A stretch of 64,000 nt of DNA from Meloidogyne chitwoodi (lineage: Eukaryota; Nematoda; Chromadorea; Rhabditida; Meloidogynidae): positions 434,001-498,000 of the forward strand of contig JACZZP010000016.1 of assembly GCA_015183035.1 (NCBI GenBank), given 5' to 3'. Position numbers and translations under genes: made by a program. The notes beneath the pieces were generated by a model. The model did no database searches, was not told where the DNA came from, and saw nothing but the letters and a program-made list of their open reading frames with translations. The stretch's first letter is position 1. Every line of letters starts with the position of its first letter. Shown one piece after another: positions 35,039 through 46,700 of this stretch.

Positions 35039-35577
35039 AGTATATACCTAGTTTAGAAAGACATTTAGAAAAATGTAACAAAGATTATTATAAAGAATTA
35101 GAAGAAGTAAAAAAATGATTAAAAGAAATAAGAAAAAATAGATCGAAAATTGGACAAGGATCAAAAAGACGTAAAATTTAATGTTAAGAAAAATTTAAAT
35201 TTTTTTCAGCTTTTAATGACCCGATGAAAGACGAACAGATGGAAGAAGAACAAGAAGACGATTATTGAAAGAAACGACTAAAAAGAGAAAAATTATTTTT
35301 AAAAAAGTACAAAAAAATATATTAAAGAAAAACAGGATAAAAAAATTAAAAAAAAAAGATTTGTTTTTTTAATTTTGTAGCAAAAGATGTTTTGGAAAAA
35401 ATTAAATACTATGTATTTATAACTTTAAAAACTTTATTATTTTTTTAAACTGTCTATTAGATTTTTAGAATAAATTTTTTCAAAAAGAAAAATTTAAAAA
35501 TTATAGAAAAAGTTAAAAAATTTGTTACGTATACTTGAGAAAGTATATGAGTGAATAAAAATGAACTATTATAAGGT

Positions 35578-35649
35578 TGGATGGTGGCACAGTCTGTTGT
35601 GCTCTGGTTTGGGCTCATTCCACGATGGTTCGATTCCATCTCCCATCCA
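35578..35649 (+). other. tRNA-like sequence with Pol III A and B boxes
   Basis: TGGATGG and CCATCCA can pair as an acceptor stem; GCAC..GTGC as a D stem; GATGG-TTCGATT-CCATC as a T arm. tggcacagtctg and ggttcgattcc fit A and B boxes. No proper anticodon stem exists and two extra bases separate the T arm from the acceptor, so it is a degenerate tRNA or a tRNA-derived SINE head rather than a working tRNA. Confidence 0.35.
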
Positions 35650-35706
35650 CACGCTTTTCCGCAACATACGAACACAATAAAATTATTTCGAGTAATAATT
35701 ATATAC

Positions 35707-35925
35707 CAGGGATGGACAGCTTTCGTATTTCGTCTTTCGTATTTTTGGACGAAATACGAAATTTTTGTAATTATGAAATTTTTAAAATTTTGAAATAAAA
35801 AAAATTTTTTGGGGTAGTTTCGTGTTTAGTAATTTCGGTACTTTCGTAATTTCGTATTATTTCGTGTTTTTGAGCCATTTTTATTTCGTCTTTCGTTTTT
35901 TATTTTCCGATTTTGCCCATCCCTG
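35707..35925. mobile_element. hAT-like MITE, perfect 8-bp target duplication
   Basis: CAGGGATGGACA..TGCCCATCCCTG, flanked by ttatatac at 35699-35706 and 35926-35933. The body repeats tttcgtatttcg motifs. 219 bp, no ORF. Confidence 0.88.
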
Positions 35926-36552
35926 TTATATACCTATACCTAATTTAAAAGTTAAAGCTTTAAAAAGTTTGGGATTTAATTATAAAAATGATTGATTGTT
36001 TATGTGAATTTTGACTTAATTGAATTAAATGCAAAATGGCCAAATAAGTAAAAGAAAAGAAAAAGGAAAATTTTTTTTAATATGTCGGGTATATCAGGTA
36101 ATGCTGAAATTGTCGGGTCGGGTATCGGATAACCTGCGGCACCCCTAATATTTAGTAGTAATGACAAATTTATAAATAAAAATCTTCAAGTATTACCTAA
36201 TAATTAAATAAACAAATGGAATAAAAATTTTAGAAAAAAAAATAATAAAATTTAATTAGTTTAACAAAAGATATTTAAATTATGCAAATATTATAAATTA
36301 TCAATTAAAAATAACTAAATTAAGATTCGTTAATTTATAGTTATACAGAGGTAGAACAGAGGTAGAAAAATTATAAAATTTAAAGTAAAAATAAATAAAA
36401 GCAAATAAAAAAAGTTCAGAATTATTAGGCTTTAATCAGTAATATCCCACCACTAAAATATTTTTGAAAATTTTAATTAAAATAATATTATTTTACCCAT
36501 TTTAAATAAATTAAATAAATGCCCATAAATAAATTAAAATTCCAAAAATTCC

Positions 36553-39500
36553 TCAATCAATCAAATTTGTTTCTAATGAACTTAAATAGTCATCAGTGCT
36601 ATTATCAATTAATGGAAGAGTTGAAGGATTACACTCTTTTTCACAAATAACAGCCTCACAAGGGCTTACACAATCTTTATCTAGCCATAAACCTGAAGGC
36701 CCAACAACTGAAGTACAATCATTTTGTGTTGGACAATTATTTCCACCTGGAGATTTTGGACAACCTGTAGACCATGGGGGAGATCCAGAGTTGGGCTGTT
36801 AAATAAATTATATTTTTTAGAATTTTAATTAGATATTTTTGTTCTTATTATTTTTGAAAAAATTACCTGAACAACAACTCCATAATCTGCTGGACTTCCA
36901 TCATCCCAAAAATTATTTATTGGCCCACCCTGATTAGCACTTCGATGTAAACCAATCCAAGAACAATTTGTTTGTATATTTTGATTAACTTTTGCAATAG
37001 CTGATTGTTGCTGATCAGAATGGATAGAAGCTACCTTTGCCCCTATACTTAAACATGTAGCAATTGCCTAAAAAATATTTTTCTTTTTAAATAATTTTTT
37101 TTAATTTTTTTTTTTGCCTGCCAATAATTTCCTGGAGAGGAGATGGGAAGTATTTTGTATTCTCTATCATTTGTCATTTCCCAACCATCTGTCCCACAAA
37201 TTTTTCCTTCCCCTCCATCATTACATTGACGTTTGCAAATAACCCCGCCAAGTTTTTGAAAACAAGAAATGTCATCCCAAACACTTTCACCATTTTCACT
37301 AGCTCCATACATGCAAACACAATCCTCTGGGAAACCTTCTATAAATTTATTTAAAATTTAATTAATAAAAGATCAAAAAACGTTGAGTAGAAGCATCACT
37401 AGCTCCACTAGGACTTCCTGGACCCCACGGCGGAACAACTGTTTGAGGCACTCCAGGGGTTGGAACAGAAGCAAAATCAACATTTGTTCCATCTGCCCAA
37501 GTTTGTACTACTGTTGGATTATAACTTAAAATAATAATTTTTTAAATTAAATTAATATTTAAAACAAACTCAGGATTTAAAGCAACACGATTCAAGCCAA
37601 TAAATAATGATCTAAAAATATAATCCAAAAGTGTTGTTAAATTATTTGTATGTTCAACTCTTTGTTGACAAACAGAATTATTAGTTTGACATTGAGTGAG
37701 TAAAGGTGAAGCTAATTTTGCTACAAATTGTTCTTCTTCAGCACTATGAATACTTACCATTTCACCACCGTCTTTGTTACATAGATTTCTTGCCTTTAAA
37801 AAAATTATTAATTAAATAATTTTATACAAAAATTTGAATTATATGCCAATCAATTCAACACTTCGAGCTAAGTCGAATGATACCAAAATAATCGCTATTG
37901 GATGATATTAAGAAAAGTTATGATTTATTAAACTTTGCTGGATGATATGAAGGGAGCAGCCACGGTAATCACTTAAGCTAATGTCCTCTCTTTGAAAGGA
38001 AAGAGAAAGATAACTTACTCTGTGCTCTCTTCCTTTAACATAACTACCCTTATTTAGTTATTTTATCATAACTTTTTTTAAAATTTAGATAAAAATATAG
38101 ACTAAAATTTAAAAAATAATTTAAATAAAATTAGATTTATTTAAAAATTAAAGTTTATAAAATTTTGCCAATTTTTCATAAATTTATAGGAAAACATAAT
38201 TGACTCGATTTTAATCCTTAGAGGATTATATTGTCTTTTTTTCGATATTTATTTTTAAGTAGTAAAAATAAAAATAAATATTTAATTAACTTTTAAAAAA
38301 TTAAAAATAAGATAAATGCACTTTTCAATTTTTTAAAAAGATCTTGGACATTTAATTAAAACGATGAACATGGATATAATTAAAAATAAATTTAAAAAAA
38401 TTTGTTAAATTCATCTAAAGAAAAGCTTTAATTATATAAATTTAGCTGGGTAAGAATATTTTATTTAAAATAAATTTTTAATAAAATTTTAAAAATTTAA
38501 TAAATACATATGTATGCATGTATAAGAAATGTGCCCTTTTACAAATTAAAATTCACTCTCGTGATTTTTTTTTTTTCGAAATTATATAAAAATGGCAAAT
38601 TAATGAGATGTAAGATTAAGGGAGAAAAGACTGCCAAAAATTGACAATGAAAAAAGATGTTAAATGAATTGTGGCAAATAAAGATAGTATTACCCTTCTC
38701 TCTTAGACTCCTTCTCATTTGGGCAATATAAATTTAATTTAGCCAATTTATTCAAAATTTTGCCCTTTACTGTCTTGCATTTAAATGTAAAAATGTTGTG
38801 TAGAGTGGGGCACATATACAAACATAGGTATGGAGAAGGCGGACCATGGACACACATACGTCTATTTGGGATAGGCATTGGTGAATAAATACAAAGTTTT
38901 TTCTATATTTTATCATTTTTTTAAATAATTTAAATTAGTCCTCTGGTTTGCTAATAAATAATTTTTATATAAGGGAGGTAAAACAAAAATTTATTCTGAA
39001 AAATTAATTAAAATTTGGGGTAATTTAAAGAATATTTTTAAATATTTACCCTTTAACAAAAAGTCGAAAAATAATATTTTTTTATTTAGAGATGAATTTA
39101 ACAAATTTTGTTATTTTATTTTTAATTATATTAATGTTTATCACTTTAATGGATTGTATGGATAAAGATAAGGAAAAAAAGAAAAGTAAACCGAGAAAGC
39201 AATATGGGCAATCTTCAACTCAAGATGAATCGGTGGTTCCATTATTAGGACATTCAATTAATGAAGGTTCGAGAGGAGAAGAACATTACGAAACTTATCA
39301 ACCTTTGGAAATGCAATCTTCTAATTTAAGTGAATCAAATCCACCAATTGTGAATTATCCTCACGAAACAGTTTATCATTCTGATGGGCAACCTTTATAT
39401 AAAGTTCATTATAATCCACCAGGTGATGTTCAACATGAAATTCAAAAATTTAAAATTTGGAGTAGGGAAGAACTTGAAGAATCAAATGATAAATCTGGTT

Positions 39501-42500
39501 AGTTTTATAATTTAATATTTTGAAATTATTTCAATCTTTTGAAATGATTTTTTGGGTTTATAAGCTCTGTTCCTTACCTTCTATGGATTATTGGGCAATC
39601 GTCTGGAATCTGGGTCCCGAAATTTTTTTTAAATTTTTTCATGAAAATTTGTATTCGGAGGTTATCGAGGGCGCTGATTACGAATCTGATATCAGTTTTT
39701 ATTAATCATTGATTTTATCTATGATTTTTCATCAAGCTTGATTTTTGGTCACCAAATAATGGATGTCGGTCAAATTATATATCATTCGATTCCTCTCAAA
39801 GATCTGAGTCTAATGGTACCACTCCCATTATGCAGAAATGCCGGTGAACCAAGATACAGATCCTTGAAAATCGAAAAAATGATAGTGGGAGCAATTTGAT
39901 TTTTGGGATTGAAAATTCAAATATACATATGATATCTCATTCGAAAGCATTTATCGATCTGAGTTGAATGACGCCAAAATCATCACGGTTGGTCGATTTT
40001 ACTCAAAGTTATGACCAATCAAGAAAAATAAAAAGACGCAAAAAATCAAGTAATTGATGAAAAATCATAGATAAAATCAAGTGTTAGACAAAATCTGATA
40101 TTAGATTCGTGATCAGCGCCCTCGATAACCCCCGAATACAAATTTTCATGAAAAAATAAATAAAAAAAATTTCGGGACCCAGATTCCAGACGATTGCCGA
40201 TTATTGGGGATGATGATAGACCTTTGACATTGTTTGTTTTGTAAATAACCTTTAAGTGAACTAGTTTTTCAAATTTATCCCACTAATAATAATAATAAAT
40301 ATTTATAATTTTTATAACGAAGGGTTATATTTATACAAAGCATAGAATTAAATATAAAATTTTTTAGGAGTTATTGAAGAATCCGAAATACTTTATGTAA
40401 AAGACGAAGAAGAAAATAAATACCGTAGTGAGTTATTTAAATAATTAAATTATTTAAAAAATAAATTGAATTGTTTTTGTAATTAAAAATGGTTAATTAA
40501 ATGGGTAGTACCTATATATAAATGTTATGTTTTTCCAATAAAATATAATCGTTTATTTTAGAATCATTTGTTTGGAATTATTTTACATTATATAATCAAT
40601 TATACTATAAAGAAGATGGTAATCCAGTAATAATTAATAGATTAGCTTATTGTAACTACTGCGATAAAGAACCTTATATAATTCATTCTAATACAGCAGG
40701 TATTTTAAAAGCTCATCTTAATTATAGTCATAGCAGTGAGACAAGTATTGATTTTGAAAATTTAAATATTGGACGAAAAGAGAAAAATAAAACAATACAA
40801 ACTGATCAAGGGGAAATTCCAGGTAATAAAATTAATTTAAAATTTTATTAAAAATAATATTTATTTAACCAAAATAATTAGATTATAATTAACAAAATAG
40901 TTATATAATTAAATTTACCGTAAATATTCTAATATAGTCCAATGCTCTAATAGAACCCCACCCTATAATATAACCCCACCTATAGAGGAGATTGAAAAAT
41001 ATAATACCATGGTATTATATTAGAATATTTAGGTATATTAATTAAAAATAATATTATTATTTTTTATTTAAAGATATAGATATTACATTAAAAAGAGAAA
41101 AAACACAAGAAGAAATAAATTATGAGAAAACTCGGAGTAAGTTTAATATATTTTAATTTTTATTAATTATATATTTTTTGGATATTTTAATCAATTTTTT
41201 ATTTATTAAATAGGAACGGATGTCTCGTTCCTATTTCTGAAAAATAATTTTTAAAAATAATTTGATATGTAATTACTTGATTTTTTATTTAAGATTTTAT
41301 ATCGCCTATTTATGATTATTTTGGTATTATTGAAAATAAGGCTAATTGTTTATTTAATTATAATGATTATCGTCAAACATGTAATCAAGAAATTAAATTT
41401 GAACTGAATAGTTCAAATTTAAGAACTCATTTAACTACTCACCATAAGCTTGCTTACGAGGAATTTAAGGAAAAAGTAAATAAAAAGGGAAAAAATAAAT
41501 TAGAAATAAGACAAGGATCTACGTAAAATTTATTTTTTAAGCCTTCAATGACTAACAATGGCAGAAGAATAAACAAACGATTATTTAAAAAACGACTAAA
41601 AAAGGGAAAATATTTAAAAAATACAAAAAAACATAAACAAAACTAAAACAAAACAAACAAAAAATTAAAAAAAAATAAAAAAAAAATTACTGGTTTTTAA
41701 CATAAAAAAGATGTTTTCTGGGTGAAAAAATATTTAAATACTATGTATTCATAAAAAAATTTTTTTTAACCTTCTTTTTTTATTTTTAATTGTCTATTGT
41801 AGAATAAATTTTTTCCGGGGAAAAATTAACTAATTTTATAAAAATAAAAGTTATTGATAGTAATTATTAAAAAGTAAAATTAAAGAATAAAAAGAGTGGG
41901 ATTTAAATTTAAAAAAATATTTAGTTTAATTTTTAATTCCGAATTAGAATTATTTAAATAGAAACTCTCGTTTTCCACGATTATTTGTGTATATAAAAAA
42001 TATTTAAATAAAAATGTTTGAAGTAATTTTATATTAACAAATAATGAATTAATATTTTTAAAATAAACAAAAAAGAAGATTAAAAAATATTTATAAATTA
42101 ATTTGTGCAATGCAGAAGAGAAGGATATACCTATGCGCTCTCTTCCTTTAACATAACTACCCTTATTTAGTTATTTAATCATAACTTTTTTTAAAATTTA
42201 GATAAAAATATAAACTAAAATTTAAAAAATAAATTAAAATAAAATACCTGATAATAATTAATCATATCTTGCATAATAATTTTATATCCATAAACATTTC
42301 CATCTTTATCCTTTCTTGTTGCCCATCCATCTGGACATTTATTTGATGCACTATTATCATTAGCATTTGTGTCGTTATCTAGTGGAGAATTTGAAAATAA
42401 ATTTAAATTATTTAATAACGTTTTTGTTGTTTGTCCATTTGAAATTTTAATAAAATTAAAAATAAAAAAGTAAAGGAAATATTGGGTAATTTTATTTTTT

Positions 42501-42523
42501 AAATTTTTATTTGTTTTAGACAT
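36553..42523 (-). CDS. secreted two-domain C-type lectin, gene A (435 aa)
   Basis: Exons 42523-42248, 37793-37570, 37524-37382, 37338-37118, 37067-36867, 36795-36553; phases agree (436 codons). The leader FLYFFIFNFIKISNG is preceded by a charged start. Domain 1 opens CPDGWATRKD, continues YQARNLCNKDGGEMVSIHSAEEEQF, FIGLNR, EDCVCMY and ends WDDISC..VICKRQC: a C-type lectin fold. Domain 2 opens CGTDGWEM, with ATCLSIGAKVASIHSD, SWIGLHR and WDDGS, and ends in a Cys-rich tail with WLDKDC and VICEKEC. C-type lectins bind sugars or other ligands outside cells. The exon 4 donor is GC, not GT (37117-37116). Intron 1 is 4.45 kb and holds BED-finger gene 2 on the other strand. Confidence 0.8.
38024..38140. 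repeat. direct repeat bracketing nested BED gene 2, outer copy
   Basis: gctctcttcctttaacataa, actacccttatttagttatt, atcataactttttttaaaat and the following A/T block recur in the same direction at 42136-42240. The two copies flank the nested gene within the lectin A intron. Inverted versions bracket BED gene 3. Confidence 0.7.
39052..39078 (+). promoter_or_regulatory. conserved upstream box, copy 2
   Basis: tttaacaaaaagtcgaaaaa followed by taatatt, 14-40 bases upstream of the BED gene 2 ATG, as in the other two copies. Confidence 0.5.
39092..41526 (+). CDS. secreted BED-type zinc-finger protein, copy 2 (340 aa), nested in lectin A intron 1
   Basis: Exons 39092-39497, 40368-40427, 40562-40822, 41074-41136, 41294-41526; phases agree (341 codons), stop TAA right after GST. 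Leader MNLTNFVILFLIILMFITLM; then a basic stretch (KDKEKKKSKPRKQ), which could act as a nuclear signal, and a polar region. Exon 3: FVWNYF, CNYC, HLNYSH (BED pattern). Exon 5 keeps IYDYFG and HLTTHH but its first cysteine pair is disturbed (NCLFN..QTC), so the second finger may not bind zinc. It lies wholly within intron 1 of the oppositely oriented lectin gene A. Introns 1 and 3 hold the elements at 39587-40205 and 40916-41035. Confidence 0.65.
39587..40205. mobile_element. foldback/TIR element of about 620 bp
   Basis: Arms of about 160 bp: ggcaatcgtctggaatctgg, gaaaatttgtattcggaggt and atcgagggcgctgatta at the left pair with the right end (40070-40205). The centre (39760-40020) has no ORF. 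In intron 1 of BED gene 2; ORF 39520-39705 is part of it. Confidence 0.8.
40916..41035. mobile_element. mariner-like MITE, TA borders
   Basis: TACCGTAAATATTCTAATAT at the left pairs with ATATTAGAATATTTAGGTA at the right, with TA at both ends; the right half contains the palindrome ataccatggtat. About 120 bp, in intron 3 of BED gene 2. Confidence 0.7.
42136..42240. repeat. direct repeat bracketing nested BED gene 2, inner copy next to lectin A exon 1
   Basis: Same direction as 38024-38140 and adjoining the donor of lectin A exon 1. Confidence 0.7.
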
Positions 42524-43756
42524 TTTTAATTTCTAAAAATTAAATATTCATTTTTTTATTAAGTGAAAAAAGTACTTTTCAAGTTGGAAAAGTCAAGAAT
42601 ACAAAATATTGCTTAAAGAAAACTAAATTAAAACTGAGACTTTTATAATGTTTTCAGAGAGTATCCTCTACTCTACCAAAACAAATATTTTTATTTTTAT
42701 CTTTATTTTAATAAAAATTAAATTTAAAAATTTAATTAATAATTAATAAATTATTTTTATTTAATTTGATGAGAATTATATAGAAAATTAAAACAGACAC
42801 TTTTCTGAAAATTGAACTTTAGCCAAAAATCTTTATTCTAAAGTTGTGTTATGATTTTAAAAATAAATTTTTTAATTATTTATTTATGGGAAATTAAAAT
42901 AGAAAAAAGGATAAATAAAAATTAGAAAAAATTGTATTGGAACATTTAAATAAAAAATGTGAATAAATTAAATATTGGAACGTAATATGCAAAAATTATA
43001 AATACCTATATTTATTTTAATTCGTGTTTTAATTTTTTTCTGTTTAGTTTTATTTTTTGCAAAAAATAAAAAATTAATTTATTAAATAATTTTATTAATT
43101 GTTTACTCAAAAAATATTATAAAAATTTTATTGAGAAAAAAAAAGATTTTTGGCGCTTTATTTTTTTAATTTTAAGTAATTTGAAGAAAAAAAATATTAA
43201 AGTTTGTGTTTTGAATTTAATTAATTTGAAAAAAAAATTTAATAATATTTTTGGCAAGTTTATATTTATTTTAATGATCAAAAATTAAATAAAAAAAAAA
43301 ATTTGAATAATTTAAAGTTAATTTTATTCTCTCAGGGTAATTTTTTATTAAAATAATTTTATGCAAATTTATTTTTATAATACACAAGTTAATAAATATA
43401 TTAAAATAATAAATAAATAAAGTTTTAAAATATAATTTACCTAAATGAAGAGATTATAATTTATTATTATATTTTTTATTTTTAGAAATTTTTTCACCTT
43501 TAGGTTTTAATTTATTTCAGTGAATGTAGTTTAATTTAATATTATAATTTTTATTTAAATTTTGTTTAAAAATTTAGAACGAGATAAAAAATATAATTTA
43601 TGCAAAAAATATATATTTAACAAAAAATATTAAAATATATAATTTTAATATTTTTTTACAGCAAAACACAAATATATAATAATTTTTTGGCAATATATAA
43701 ACTTATTGGTAAGTGTTAAAATTAATTATTTTATACAAATAAAAATATTTTTTAAA
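42524..43756. other. 1.2-kb spacer between divergent lectin genes
   Basis: A shared bidirectional promoter region at the centre of the inverted duplication. A+T-rich, no ORF beyond the leader-extended frame starting at 43706. The two halves show no obvious inverted identity, so the palindrome starts at the lectin exons. Confidence 0.5.
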
Positions 43757-46700
43757 ATGAATATAATTTATTCTATTTTAATTTTCCTTAATTTTGCAAT
43801 TTTTATAATTGCTCAAAATAAAACTTCTAATACATTGGTTGTTAGTAATGATAATTCTCAATGTCCAGATGGATGGGCAACAAGAAAGGATAAAGATGGA
43901 AATGTTTATGGATATAAAATTATTATGCAAGATATGATTAATTATTATCAGGTATTTTATTTTAATTTATTTTTTAAATTTTAGTTTATATTTTTATCTA
44001 AATTTTAAAAAAAGTTATGATTAAATAACTAAATAAGGGTAGTTTTGTTAAAGGAAGAGGAGAGAGCGCAAAGGTATATTTCTCTTCTGCTACTCGGCGA
44101 ATATCTCCTTTAACTAATAAAATATATCCTTTTAAATCTAAAAAACCTTAAAAATCTTTCTAATATTTTTTATTTAAATCACACACTTATTTTAATTCTT
44201 TAATTTACTTTTTAATAATTACTATCAATAACTTTTATTTTTATAAAATTAGTTAATTTTTCCCCGGAAAAAAAATTTATTCTACAAATCTAATAGACAA
44301 TTAAAAATAAAAAAGAAGTTTTAAAAAATTTTTTATGAATACATAGTATTTAAATATTTTTTTCTCCTAGAAATCATCTTTTTTACTTTAAAAACCAGTA
44401 ATTTTTTTTTTATTTTTTTAATTTTTTTTAATTTTTTGTTTGTTTTAGTTTTGTTTGTTTTTTTTTTAATATTTTCCCCTTTTTTAGTCGTTTTTTAAAT
44501 AATTGTTTGTTTAATCTTTGTCATTGTATCATTGAAGGCTTAAAAAATAAAATTTACGTAGATCCTTGTCCAATTTCTAATTTATTTTTTTTCTTTTTAT
44601 TTTTCTTTTCTTCCATTTTTGACCTTAATTCTGTGTGAGCATGATTGTGGAAATATTTTAAATGCTTTAATAAATTTGACCAATTCGTTATTTGTCCAAA
44701 TGAAAGTACTTGATTACATGTTTCACCATTATCATTATAATTAAATAAACAATTAGCCTTATTTTCGGTAATACCAAAATACTCATAAACAGGTGATTTT
44801 AATTCTAAATAAAAAAATCAAGAATTACATATATCAAATTATTTTTAAAAATTATTTTTCAGAAATAGGAACGAGACACCCGTTCCCAATTTAATAAATA
44901 AAAAATTATTTAAAATATCCAAAAAAATATAATTAATAAAAATTAAAATATATTAAACTTACTCCGAGTTTTCTCATAATTTTTTTCTTCTTGTGTTTTT
45001 TCTCTTTTTAATGTAATATCTACATCTTTAAATTAAAAATAATAATATTATTTTTAGAGATTGGGATTTTGCTAAAATCAAATTCGGTTCAAATAATTTG
45101 ATATTTGAAAAATATTTGATTTAAATAATTTGACAAAAAAATTTCAACTATTTGATCAAATATCAAATAATTCAAAATAGGCCCTAAAAAGGTAAAAAAA
45201 GACTAAATAGGTCTAATTTTGAAAAATAGTTTCTAATTTTAGTATTTGATTGATCTTTTATCATTCATACTTCAACTTACTGCCATTTTTTTCATCCTTC
45301 TCTTACGGACATTTTGTCCAACCATCCCTTTGTGACATTTTGTCATATTTTTATTCACAAATGACAAAAAGAAAGTAGAAAAAAGGAAATACTTTCTAAA
45401 AAGAAGAGAGAGTGAATATAAAATTATTTTATCACTCTGACATACACTAGTATTTCTTTTACATTATGCCAAATTTACAAAAATAACGATGATTTTTATG
45501 ATTTTCTTCAAAAAAAATTATTTGATATTTGATCAAATATTTGAAATTTGACCTTTCGGTCAAATTTCAAATCAAATAATTTGATGATATTTGATAATTG
45601 AAAATTATTTGATTTCACAAAAAATAAGTCAAATCGAATTCGGTTTCAAATAATTCGAAAAAAATTTATCAAATATTTGAAAAAATTTGAAACCGGCCGA
45701 TCTCTAATTATTTTTAATTAATATAAATTTAATTATATAACTATTTGTTAGTTATAATCTAATTACCTATTTTTGTTAAATAAATATTATTTTTAATAAT
45801 ATTTTGAATCAATTTTATTACCTGGAATTTCCCTTTGATCAGTTTGTATTGTTTTATTTTTCTTAGAATTTAATTTTTCAAAATCAATTCTTTTTTCATC
45901 TTTATGAAGATGAAGAAGATGGTATCTTAAATTATCCGATGTTTGAGAATCACATATATAAGGTTTTATCTTGCAGAAAATACAATGAGCAAAATTACCA
46001 ATAACTTCTATATTGCCATCGTCATTGATGTATTGATGTATAAATTCTTTAAAATAGTTCCAAGCAAATGCTTCTAAAATAAACGATTATATTTTATAAA
46101 AAAACAACATTTATATATATAGTTTACCCCTTTAATTAACCTTTTTTAATTCAAAAACAGACTCAATTTATTTTAATTTATTATTTTTTTTAAAATAACT
46201 CACTTCGGCGTTTAGTTTCTTCTTTAACTTCTACATAAATTATTTTGTCTTCTTCAACGCCTCCTAAAAAATTTTTTAGATTCAATTCTATGCTTTGTGT
46301 AAATATAGCCCTTCATTATAAAATTATAATTATTTGGTATTATTAAGGGGATAGGTTTGGCAACTTCAATGGTTCATTTATAGGTTATTTAAAAAACAAA
46401 CAATTTCAAAGGTCTGTCCCCAATGGTTCATAGAAGATAAGGAACAGAGATTATGAACACAAGAAATCATTCAAAAGTTTGAAATAATTTCAAAATATTC
46501 AATTATAAAACTAACCCGATTGATCATTTGATTCTTCAAGTTCTTCCCTACTCAAAATTCTATAATTTTGAATTTCATGTGTAACAACACCATCTGGTGG
46601 TGGTGGATTCCATTGAACTGTATATGAAGATTGGCTACTACCATAATCTGTTCCATAAGGATAATTCACAATTTGTGGATTCGCTTCACTTAAATTAGAA

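Larger units (their letters stand above)
35270..36552. other. intergenic between BED gene 1 and lectin gene A (convergent 3' ends)
   Basis: Contains the tRNA-like piece at 35578-35649, the hAT-like element at 35707-35925 and an A+T-rich remainder. No protein gene seen. Confidence 0.5.

Noticed and set aside
35578..35649. Functional tRNA gene
   Set aside because: No credible anticodon stem and a two-base gap between T arm and acceptor; kept only as a tRNA-like sequence.
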